From UBA9547 sp044349205 (GTDB lineage Bacteria > Bacteroidota > Bacteroidia > Cytophagales > UBA9547), in assembly GCA_044349205.1 (NCBI GenBank), contig JBIKRJ010000165.1:1-5298 (forward strand): a stretch of 5,298 nt of DNA, in the 5' to 3' direction. This document shows positions 1-5,298 of the stretch, piece after piece (position 1 is the stretch's first letter; each line of letters starts with the position of its first letter). Below the pieces are notes generated by a model, which did no database searches, had not been told where the DNA came from, and saw nothing but the letters and a program-made list of their open reading frames with translations. The position numbers and the translations under genes are program-made.

Positions 1-37
1 GATTGCCATTGTTTTATTACAAGGTTGATTTCTAGGC

Positions 38-757
38 ATGCCCGAAGAGATTTTTCGCTTCAAACAATTTAATGTCAACCAAGCGGGTGCAACGCTCAAA
101 GTCTGCACCGACTCTTGCTTGTTTGGGGCCTGGATAGCCCAATACTATAAAGATCTGAAGGTTTTGGATATCGGAACGGGCACTGGACTATTGGCCTTGA
201 TGTATGCCCAAAATAATCCTGAAAGTCATATTCTTGCTTTAGAAATAGACACCGAAAGTGCTGCATTATCCAAAAATAACTTCATGCAATCGCCTTGGGC
301 ACAACGTTTGGAATCGAAGTGTATTTCGCTACAAGATTTTGTTAAAGAGTACAAAGATTCCAGTTTCGACCTCCTTTTTTGCAATCCTCCTTTTTTTGAA
401 AACCAATTACCCTCGAAAAAACAGCAAAATAATGTTGCCAAACACAGCGCTTGCCTGAACAAAGCCGAACTGATTTTTTCTTTTACCCAACTTCTTTCTG
501 AAAACGGAACAGCCGTTGTATTGCTACCACCCTATGAAGCCAAATCTTTTACCGAAATGGCGCAAGAAGCCAGTTTTTATCTGAAAGAAAATGTGACGAT
601 ACGTAACAAGAATGGACAGGCCGCTTTTAGACAAATACTTTGCTTTGGAAAAAAAGAATGTACCGTGATTTTTTTGGAACTGACCATATACCAGTACGAT
701 AAAAACTATAGCCCTGAATTTAAGGCCCTATTGAAAGATTATTATTTGGCTTTGTGA
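38..757 (+). CDS. trmN6: tRNA1(Val) (adenine(37)-N6)-methyltransferase, TrmN6/YfiC family
   Basis: This gene encodes a 239-residue SAM-dependent methyltransferase. By family it should methylate N6 of adenosine 37, next to the anticodon of tRNA-Val, in the cytoplasm. Visible motifs are the SAM-binding glycine loop DIGTGTG (residues 44-50), the acidic ribose-binding Glu in ALEID (about residue 69), and the N6-adenine catalytic motif NPPFF (116-120). The N-terminal FRFKQFNVNQAGATLKVCTD and the tail ending LLKDYYLAL are also typical of TrmN6 and argue against PrmC/HemK or a DNA methylase. The length is normal for the family. The start is firm: an in-frame TGA lies at 26-28, and ATG 38 is the only start codon after it. 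No good ribosome binding site is seen. The gene converges on a TerB-like gene whose stop is 13 bases away. Family assignment is confident; the exact tRNA substrate is inferred from homology. Confidence 0.9.
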   Translation: MPEEIFRFKQFNVNQAGATLKVCTDSCLFGAWIAQYYKDLKVLDIGTGTGLLALMYAQNNPESHILALEIDTESAALSKNNFMQSPWAQRLESKCISLQDFVKEYKDSSFDLLFCNPPFFENQLPSKKQQNNVAKHSACLNKAELIFSFTQLLSENGTAVVLLPPYEAKSFTEMAQEASFYLKENVTIRNKNGQAAFRQILCFGKKECTVIFLELTIYQYDKNYSPEFKALLKDYYLAL

Positions 758-770
758 GAATTGAGAAAAA

Positions 771-1163
771 TCAGGACTTCTCGATCAAACATTCCCTAAT
801 GTAGGCAAACATCGCGATTTCGCCTGGTGAAAGGTTTTTGTCGCTGTGCATCAAAACGTTCATGTCGTCCATTATTTGCATTTTGGCAGCAAATGGAAGT
901 GGATGATTTTTAGAATTGACTTTTAATTTTTCTTGCTTTTGCGTTTCGGTTTCCATCACATTAGTTTCTACCAAACGATTTACAATGGCGCCCACATCGG
1001 CTTTTGAATTTGGAAAATGACGAGAAAGCACATTGCGAACGGCGTTTTTGATAGTATCCAATTCAGCATCTAAGACAAACATGTCGGCACTTGCCATGCA
1101 CAGGTATAAGTAGCACAAGTATTCTTCCAATTGCAGTTCGATATGTGAGGCATTGTGTTCCAT
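771..1163 (-). CDS. small hypothetical protein, possible TerB-like fold
   Basis: This encodes a soluble protein of 130 residues with no signal peptide or membrane segment. It looks mostly helical. Two acidic helix-turn segments, MASADMFVLDAEL (about residues 23-35) and HSDKNLSPGEIAMFAY (about 106-121), resemble the paired 'aDg.v...E' segments of TerB/DjlA-like domains (tellurite-resistance protein TerB superfamily). The resemblance is moderate and no ter gene is nearby, so tellurite resistance should not be inferred. The open frame extends upstream to a TTG at 1232, giving 153 residues. The ATG at 1163 is preferred because the extra 23 residues are basic and low in complexity, and a promoter-like -7 box (1237-1230) overlaps that TTG. 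The gene lies just downstream of the glnII terminator and probably has its own promoter. It converges on trmN6. The cellular role is unknown. Confidence 0.7.
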   Translation of the reverse strand: MEHNASHIELQLEEYLCYLYLCMASADMFVLDAELDTIKNAVRNVLSRHFPNSKADVGAIVNRLVETNVMETETQKQEKLKVNSKNHPLPFAAKMQIMDDMNVLMHSDKNLSPGEIAMFAYIRECLIEKS

Positions 1164-1229
1164 GATATTATTTTGTGGTGTTTTAGAAAAATATACCCTT
1201 CGTAAAATTCGGATTTGGTTTTTATTTTC

Positions 1230-1259
1230 CAAAAATAGAGAAGTAATGGAAACAAAAAA
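1230..1259 (-). promoter_or_regulatory. candidate promoter of the TerB-like gene
   Basis: On the minus strand, TATTTTTG at 1237-1230 matches the Bacteroidota -7 consensus TAnnTTTG exactly. With the usual 19-base spacing the -33 position falls at 1259-1257, which reads TTT. A proper TTG lies at 1255-1253 but leaves only 15 bases of spacer. Transcription would begin near 1224, giving a leader of about 60 bases before ATG 1163. The upstream half lies in the T-run of the glnII terminator. The -7 match is seen directly; promoter function is inferred. Confidence 0.35.
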
Positions 1260-1283
1260 GGGGAAGATAAAATCTTCCCCTTT
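1252..1283 (-). terminator. intrinsic terminator of glnII
   Basis: A perfect 12-base-pair inverted repeat (arms 1257-1268 and 1272-1283, 3-base loop 1269-1271) has four consecutive G:C pairs near its base. Read on the minus strand, the hairpin runs into TTTTTTG, a classical Rho-independent terminator. It begins 22 bases after the glutamine synthetase stop codon. On the + strand the hairpin is followed by only three T residues, so it acts mainly in the minus direction. Confidence 0.9.
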
Positions 1284-1305
1284 ACATTTGGTAAAAACGT
1301 AATGT

Positions 1306-2319
1306 TTATACCTTGGCCGATTTAACGGTTTTGATAATACGAGCTGCTACTTTGTATGGATCGGCAGCTGAATTTGGTCTGCGATCTTCCAACCAACCTT
1401 TCCAGCCTTTTTTTACTGCTTGAATAGGAATACGGATAGAAGCACCACGATCAGATACGCCATAGGAGAAGTCGTTGATAGAAGCTGTTTCGTGCTTTCC
1501 AGTCAAACGAAGGTGATTGTCGGCACCATACACATCAATGTGCTCTTTCACTACAGGGCGGAACGCTTCGCATATTTTGTCGTACACATCTTTTTGACCT
1601 GCGGTACGAAGAATAGTATTGGAGAAGTTGGCGTGCATGCCCGAGCCGTTCCAGTCAAGTGCACCAAGCGGCTTGCAGTGCCAGTTGACCGAAACACCGT
1701 ATTTTTCACCAATTCTTTCTAGTAGATAACGAGCCAACCAAGTTTGATCGCCAGCTTCTTTCGCACCTTTTGCAAAAACTTGGAATTCCCACTGTCCGGC
1801 AGCTACTTCGGCATTGATACCTTCTACATTCAAACCGGCATCCAAACATGCGTCCAAGTGTTCTTCTACGATGTCTCTTCTAAAGGCATTGGCGGCACCT
1901 ACCGAGCAGTAGTATGGGCCTTGAGGGCCGGGAAAACCACCTGCGGGAAATCCAACTGGCTTGTGGTACATAGGATCCCACAAAAAGTATTCTTGTTCGA
2001 AACCAAACCAGAAATCGTTGTCGTCGTCATCAATGGTAGCACGGCCATTTGTTTCGTGAGGAGTACCGTCCGAGTTCAACACTTCACACATGATTAAGTA
2101 CCCGTTTTTTCTTTGAGGGTCTGTAATGATGTAAACAGGTTTCAGCAAACAGTCTGAAGAACCTCCTGGAGCTTGTTCAGTAGAAGAACCATCGAAAGAC
2201 CACATTTCGACATCTTCCAATTTACCACTGAAATCGTTTTCAATTTTTGTTTTGGAGCGGAGGCTTTGAGTAGGCTTGTATCCGTCAAGCCAAATGTACT
2301 CGAGTTTTGATTTTGCCAT
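1306..2319 (-). CDS. glnII: glutamine synthetase, type II (GSII, eukaryote-like)
   Basis: This is a complete 337-residue cytoplasmic enzyme that makes glutamine from glutamate, ammonia and ATP, the main ammonia-assimilation step. The N-terminal beta-grasp domain (about 1-95) contains WSFDGSSTEQA (40-50). The catalytic domain has the metal-binding FGFEQEYF (105-112), the PQGPYYCSVG stretch (132-141), INAEVAAGQWEFQ (168-180), NGSGMHANFS (224-233), LTGKHETAS (272-280) and the SDRGASIRIP substrate/phosphate motif (289-298), ending in EDRRPNSAADPYK. Length and motifs fit GSII (decameric in known members) and not the longer GSI or GSIII. The adenylylation segment of GSI is absent, so GlnE-type control is not expected. 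Databases may call it glnA or 'glutamine synthetase beta-grasp domain protein'. The start is the ATG at 2319. The leader carries a promoter-like element and repeats, and a strong terminator follows, suggesting a single-gene unit. Confidence 0.96.
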   Translation of the reverse strand: MAKSKLEYIWLDGYKPTQSLRSKTKIENDFSGKLEDVEMWSFDGSSTEQAPGGSSDCLLKPVYIITDPQRKNGYLIMCEVLNSDGTPHETNGRATIDDDDNDFWFGFEQEYFLWDPMYHKPVGFPAGGFPGPQGPYYCSVGAANAFRRDIVEEHLDACLDAGLNVEGINAEVAAGQWEFQVFAKGAKEAGDQTWLARYLLERIGEKYGVSVNWHCKPLGALDWNGSGMHANFSNTILRTAGQKDVYDKICEAFRPVVKEHIDVYGADNHLRLTGKHETASINDFSYGVSDRGASIRIPIQAVKKGWKGWLEDRRPNSAADPYKVAARIIKTVKSAKV

Positions 2320-2372
2320 TAAGATTTAAGGTTTATGTTGAAGATTTTCACTAAATTATTTAGAAACGAGTA

Positions 2373-2402
2373 CAAATTAAGAGGTATTTTTTAGAAAAAC
2401 AC
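2373..2402 (-). promoter_or_regulatory. candidate glnII promoter (Bacteroidota type)
   Basis: On the minus strand, GTG (2402-2400) is followed after exactly 19 bases by TTAATTTG (2380-2373). Compared with the Bacteroidota consensus TTG-N19-TAnnTTTG, each box differs at one position. Transcription would start near 2366, leaving a leader of about 47 bases. That leader is AT-rich and lacks a Shine-Dalgarno sequence, as is common in this phylum. Spacing and match are seen directly; activity is inferred. Confidence 0.45.
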
Positions 2403-2417
2403 ACCTTTTTAGAAAAA
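2388..2417 (-). repeat. two near-palindromic A/T repeats in the glnII promoter region
   Basis: The 12-base sequence TTTTTAGAAAAA (+ strand) occurs at 2388-2399 and 2406-2417, exactly 18 bases apart. Each copy has palindromic T5/A5 arms around an AG centre. The proximal copy fills most of the spacer between the proposed -33 and -7 boxes, and the distal copy lies just upstream of the -33 box. They could be an operator or simply A-tract DNA affecting curvature. The stretch 2320-2456 contains no gene. Confidence 0.4.
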
Positions 2418-2456
2418 TTTAGTAAAAAACTGACCTTGCACAGAAAAATCTACTCT

Positions 2457-3437
2457 TTACTTGAACAAACTGTGCAGCTCGCTGCTCAATCTGTCTTTGT
2501 CAATAGGCACCACACCCACATATTCGCACACGATACCGCCCGCCAAATTGGATATTTCGGCTACTTGCTTCAAAGGCAGCTGGGCAGCCATGGCCAAAGC
2601 CGCCACGCTCACCACCGTGTCGCCAGCTCCCGAAACATCGGATATGCTGCGAACATGCGCAGGCAAAAAATGATGCTCCATACCATCCGAAACAAACACC
2701 CCGTGTTCTGAAAGGGTGATGAGATTGGCCTTTACTTTCATTTTTTCCTGCAATAAGCCTGAAGCTTTTTTCACTTCTTCTTTGTCGGCCTTGTCGAAGT
2801 CCAATTTCAACCCTTCTTTCAGTTCTTTCAAATTGGGCTTGAAAAGCGACACGCCCTCATAGGCTGTAAAATTTCTCTTTTTGGGGTCGACTACCGTAGG
2901 AATATTTTTTGCCTTTGCCATTTCGACCACATTTTTAATCAAATGGGGGGTAATTACACCTTTGTCGTAATCTTCAAAGATGATGACATCTGTATGAGGC
3001 AAAAGTGAGGAAACCTTGTCTAGCAATTGGGTTGTTTGGTGGGGTGATACCGAGTGGTCGGCCTCCGAATCTACTCGCAGCATTTGTTGCGAACCAGCAA
3101 TAATCCGATGCTTGATGGTGGTAGGTCTATCGTTCACTTGCAATATACCCTCGGTGCTCATTTTTTGCTTTTCGAGCAATGAAAGAAAATTGTCGCCATC
3201 TAAATCTTGTCCAATAATGGAACAAAGAATGGGCTTTGCCCCAAGCGAGGCAATATTCAGGGCAACATTGGCTGCGCCGCCCAAACGTATTTCACGCTTC
3301 TGAACGTTAACTATTGGAACCGGCGCTTCGGGCGAAACTCTTTCTACTTTTCCCCACAAATAGGAATCCAACATCACATCGCCTATGATAAGGACGCGCT
3401 GCTTGGCAAATAGTTCAAAAATCTCTTTTACTGACAT
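2457..3437 (-). CDS. hldA: D-glycero-beta-D-manno-heptose-7-phosphate kinase (HldA / RfaE1, PfkB family)
   Basis: This encodes a 326-residue cytoplasmic sugar kinase. It is expected to phosphorylate D-glycero-D-manno-heptose 7-phosphate at C1, using ATP, on the way to ADP-heptose for the LPS inner core. It closely resembles the kinase half of E. coli HldE: GDVMLDSY (19-26), ERVSPEAPVPIV (32-43), the PfkB signature LGGAANVALNIASLGA (52-67), EDYDKG (155-160), VDPKK (183-187), KPNLKE (200-205), and the ATP/catalytic motif DVSGAGDTV (267-275) with catalytic base Asp273. The nucleotidyltransferase domain of bifunctional HldE is absent, so a separate adenylyltransferase gene is expected elsewhere. 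The frame extends two codons to a TTG at 3443; ATG 3437 is preferred. It starts 38 bases after the upstream M1 peptidase and may be co-transcribed with it. Annotation pipelines may label it 'bifunctional ADP-heptose synthase', which would overstate its content. Confidence 0.9.
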   Translation of the reverse strand: MSVKEIFELFAKQRVLIIGDVMLDSYLWGKVERVSPEAPVPIVNVQKREIRLGGAANVALNIASLGAKPILCSIIGQDLDGDNFLSLLEKQKMSTEGILQVNDRPTTIKHRIIAGSQQMLRVDSEADHSVSPHQTTQLLDKVSSLLPHTDVIIFEDYDKGVITPHLIKNVVEMAKAKNIPTVVDPKKRNFTAYEGVSLFKPNLKELKEGLKLDFDKADKEEVKKASGLLQEKMKVKANLITLSEHGVFVSDGMEHHFLPAHVRSISDVSGAGDTVVSVAALAMAAQLPLKQVAEISNLAGGIVCEYVGVVPIDKDRLSSELHSLFK

Positions 3438-3453
3438 GGGCAATTAATCTCGA

Positions 3454-3461
3454 CAAATTTA
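3454..3461 (-). promoter_or_regulatory. candidate -7 box upstream of hldA
   Basis: On the minus strand, TAAATTTG (3461-3454) matches TAnnTTTG exactly within the 38-base gap between the peptidase stop and the hldA start. No TTG is found at the normal -33 spacing (3483-3481 reads TGA), and the transcript leader would be only about 10 bases. It may be a weak internal promoter or a chance match in AT-rich DNA. Confidence 0.25.
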
Positions 3462-3475
3462 AAAATTCAATGCTG

Positions 3476-5298
3476 TTATTTCATTTTGGCATCCCTCATG
3501 GGGTTGAACAACTTGGGAGGCTTTGTCATGATCACATCAAAACGGGTAGTGGAAATGGCTTTCGGAAACACATTATTCGACTCATCCGTATCGGCCAATT
3601 CTAGATATGGGTCAAACTGCACTTGCTTCAACTCTTTTTCGAAAGCAAAAATCTTGTAACACTCTGCTTCGTTTCTACGCCATATTTCGGCGGGAATCCT
3701 TATCTCTTCCTTGCTTCCGTCGGTAAAAGTAAAGAGTAAAACCAAAGGAGTAACCACACCCCCAATGTTTTTAAAGCGCAATTCATAATAGTTCAAATTC
3801 CTTTCATACAATGGCTTCAGCTCTGGTTCTAGGTTTTGAAGAAAATCCTGATAAAGCTTCAAATCGCCTTCTGTAACACGATATTCATCGTAGGTGTCAT
3901 AAAAATCCTTCAGTTCGGGGTGCGCTTCCATATAGGTTTGCTTTATCGATTCTTTGTTTCGTATTTCTGAAATCGAGATTCTCTCTTCCTTTGCTTTCTT
4001 TTTGGCAGGCCATTCTACAGAGGGGTTCTTTGCATCCAATTTAAAATGGCGCACACTTTCAATCGACACATCGACATGTTCGGTACCGTAAAACCAGGCT
4101 TTCCAAAACCAGTCCAAATCGGTTCCAGAGGCTTCTTCCATCGTGCGAAAAAAATCGGCAGGTGTAGGGCTCTTGAACATCCACTTGCGGGCATATTCTT
4201 TGAAAGCAAAATCGAACATTTCACGTCCAAGCACCGTCTCACGCAACACATTCAATGCGGCTGCCACTTTGGTGTAGGTGTTATTGCCCAGCTGTGAAAT
4301 TTGTTCGGGATTGGTCATAATTGGTTCCTGATTTTCTTTCGGACTTTTCATGTAGGCGGCAGCCGTCCACGCAGGTCCACGACGAGAAGGGAAAGTTCGG
4401 TCCCATTCTTGTTCGGCAATAAATTCCAAAAATGAATTGATACCCTCGTCCATCCATGCCCACTGACGTTCGTCGTTGTTGACAATCATCGGGAAGAAAT
4501 TGTGCCCAATTTCGTGAATGATTACGCTTATCATCGCATTTTTCACCCTAGCCGAATAGGTGCCGTCTTTTTCGGGCCTGCCCCAGTTGAAACATATCAT
4601 GGGATATTCCATTCCAATGTTGTCGGAATGCACCGAATACGCGACTGGATAAGGGTAATCGAAGGTCATGTGCGAATACGATTTTAAGGTATGAGCTACT
4701 GTGTGTGTAGAGTATTTTTCCCATAAGGGATTGCCCTCTTTTGGATACAAACTCATGGCCAAAACTTTCTTGCCATTTACATCGACCATCATACCGTCCC
4801 AAATAAATTTTCGAGATGTGGCAAAGGCAAAATCGCGTACATTTTCGGCTTTAAAATGCCATGTTTTTTTGCTTGTGGCTTTACTTCTTTCCCGTTTTTC
4901 GGCCTCTTTTTGCGAAGCAATTATGATTGGTTTTTCAAAAGATTTTTGTGCTTTGACAAATTGCTCGTAGTACTTGTCTTGAATCGCTTCCTTGGGATTT
5001 TGCAAAACGCCAGTTGCTCCTAGAATATGGTCACTTGGCACCGTAATCTTTACCGAAAAATTGCCAAAAGTGCAGGCAAATTCCGCATCGCCCAAAAATT
5101 GTTTGTTTTGCCAACCACTATAGTCGGTGAAAGCTGCCAAACGAGGATAAAACTGCGCGATGCAATACAAATAGTTTTTATCTTCTGGAAAATACTCATA
5201 ACCAGAACGCCCACCCGTTTTGATGCGGTCGTTGATTTTGTTTTGCCAATCGACCCTGAATGTGAATTTTTCGCCCGCTTTCAGCGCCTTTGGCAAAT
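3476..5298 (-). CDS. M1-family zinc metallopeptidase (aminopeptidase), N-terminus outside window
   Basis: The C-terminal 606 or so residues of a gluzincin aminopeptidase are present. The frame is open to the window edge, so the real start lies beyond it; the first complete codon is TTG (Leu), not a start. In fragment numbering the substrate-binding loop is GMEYP (228-232), a variant of the GxMEN motif. The zinc site is HEIGH (261-265) followed after 18 residues by Glu284 in WMDEG, which is HExxH-x18-E. Tyr341 in NTYTKVAAAL is placed like the transition-state tyrosine. Before these lies the end of the N-terminal beta domain, with a Lys/Glu-rich insert at about 105-145. After them come a short helical part and a beta-rich C-terminal domain (TPLVLLFTFTDGSKEEIRIP). 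The fragment contains all catalytic residues, so the enzyme is probably active on peptide N-termini. A signal peptide and periplasmic location are plausible for such Bacteroidota proteins but cannot be checked here. The gene ends with TAA, 38 bases before hldA. Confidence 0.9.
   Translation of the reverse strand, partial: LPKALKAGEKFTFRVDWQNKINDRIKTGGRSGYEYFPEDKNYLYCIAQFYPRLAAFTDYSGWQNKQFLGDAEFACTFGNFSVKITVPSDHILGATGVLQNPKEAIQDKYYEQFVKAQKSFEKPIIIASQKEAEKRERSKATSKKTWHFKAENVRDFAFATSRKFIWDGMMVDVNGKKVLAMSLYPKEGNPLWEKYSTHTVAHTLKSYSHMTFDYPYPVAYSVHSDNIGMEYPMICFNWGRPEKDGTYSARVKNAMISVIIHEIGHNFFPMIVNNDERQWAWMDEGINSFLEFIAEQEWDRTFPSRRGPAWTAAAYMKSPKENQEPIMTNPEQISQLGNNTYTKVAAALNVLRETVLGREMFDFAFKEYARKWMFKSPTPADFFRTMEEASGTDLDWFWKAWFYGTEHVDVSIESVRHFKLDAKNPSVEWPAKKKAKEERISISEIRNKESIKQTYMEAHPELKDFYDTYDEYRVTEGDLKLYQDFLQNLEPELKPLYERNLNYYELRFKNIGGVVTPLVLLFTFTDGSKEEIRIPAEIWRRNEAECYKIFAFEKELKQVQFDPYLELADTDESNNVFPKAISTTRFDVIMTKPPKLFNPMRDAKMK

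Noticed and set aside
1..37. Promoter for trmN6
   Set aside because: No TAnnTTTG box with a spaced TTG is visible in the 37 bases available; it may lie upstream of the window.
760..785. Possible hairpin between the convergent trmN6 and TerB-like genes (stem about 8 bp, arms 760-767 and 778-785)
   Set aside because: The stem is weak with one G:U pair and a 10-base loop, and no T-run follows on either strand. It is not convincing as a bidirectional terminator, although some terminator would be useful here.
1164..1232. N-terminal extension of the TerB-like protein from a TTG at 1232
   Set aside because: The extension is basic and low in complexity, a TAnnTTTG box overlaps the TTG, and a good ATG is available at 1163.
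1420..2097. Open frames on the + strand (1420-1722 and 1744-2097) inside glnII
   Set aside because: They are antisense to a strongly conserved enzyme, show no recognisable domain, and are explained by the codon pattern of glnII.
2425..2456. Possible terminator after hldA (T-run on the minus strand at about 2429-2424)
   Set aside because: Only a 3-base-pair stem (CTG/CAG) can be drawn before the T-run, so it is not a credible intrinsic terminator.
4046..4297. Open frame on the + strand inside the M1 peptidase gene, with similar ones at 4502-4687 and 4701-4970
   Set aside because: All are antisense shadows of a gene whose catalytic motifs are intact in its own frame.
1..5298. Search for a novel multi-gene system, mobile element, CRISPR array, tRNA or rRNA
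   Set aside because: All long coding regions belong to familiar housekeeping families or one small hypothetical gene. No repeat arrays, transposase, terminal inverted repeats, tRNA-like folds or attachment sites were seen.

Overview
The window reads as ordinary chromosomal DNA of a Bacteroidota bacterium, probably of the Cytophagales/Flavobacteriia type. Four things point that way: AT-rich intergenic regions; few recognisable Shine-Dalgarno sequences; promoter-like TAnnTTTG (-7) boxes instead of TATAAT; and the gene set, a eukaryote-type (GSII) glutamine synthetase, a stand-alone heptose-7-phosphate kinase, and an M1 peptidase with a GMEYP substrate loop. The exact genus cannot be told from this sequence.

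Layout. One gene lies on the + strand: a TrmN6/YfiC-type tRNA (adenine-N6)-methyltransferase (38-757). It converges, with a 13-base gap, on a minus-strand series. Read in transcription order from the right edge, that series is: an M1-family zinc aminopeptidase, missing its N-terminus (5298-3476); an HldA/RfaE1-like heptose-7-phosphate kinase (3437-2457); glutamine synthetase (2319-1306); a strong intrinsic terminator (1283-1252); and a small TerB-like hypothetical protein (1163-771). The peptidase and kinase are only 38 bases apart and may share a transcript. Glutamine synthetase has a 137-base leader with its own promoter-like signals and ends at its own terminator, so it looks like a single-gene unit.

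Function. The genes do not form one pathway. They cover tRNA modification, ammonia assimilation, synthesis of the LPS inner-core heptose precursor, and peptide breakdown. Coding density is high, and there is no sign of mobile elements, CRISPR, phage or a defence system. No new multi-gene system was found. The most notable non-coding signal is a near-palindromic A/T element, TTTTTAGAAAAA on the + strand. It occurs twice, 18 bases apart, in the glnII promoter region, and an 11-base core recurs in the leader of the TerB-like gene.

Two start sites deserve care. The longest open frames of the kinase and the TerB-like gene begin at TTG codons, but internal ATGs (3437 and 1163) are more credible and are used here.
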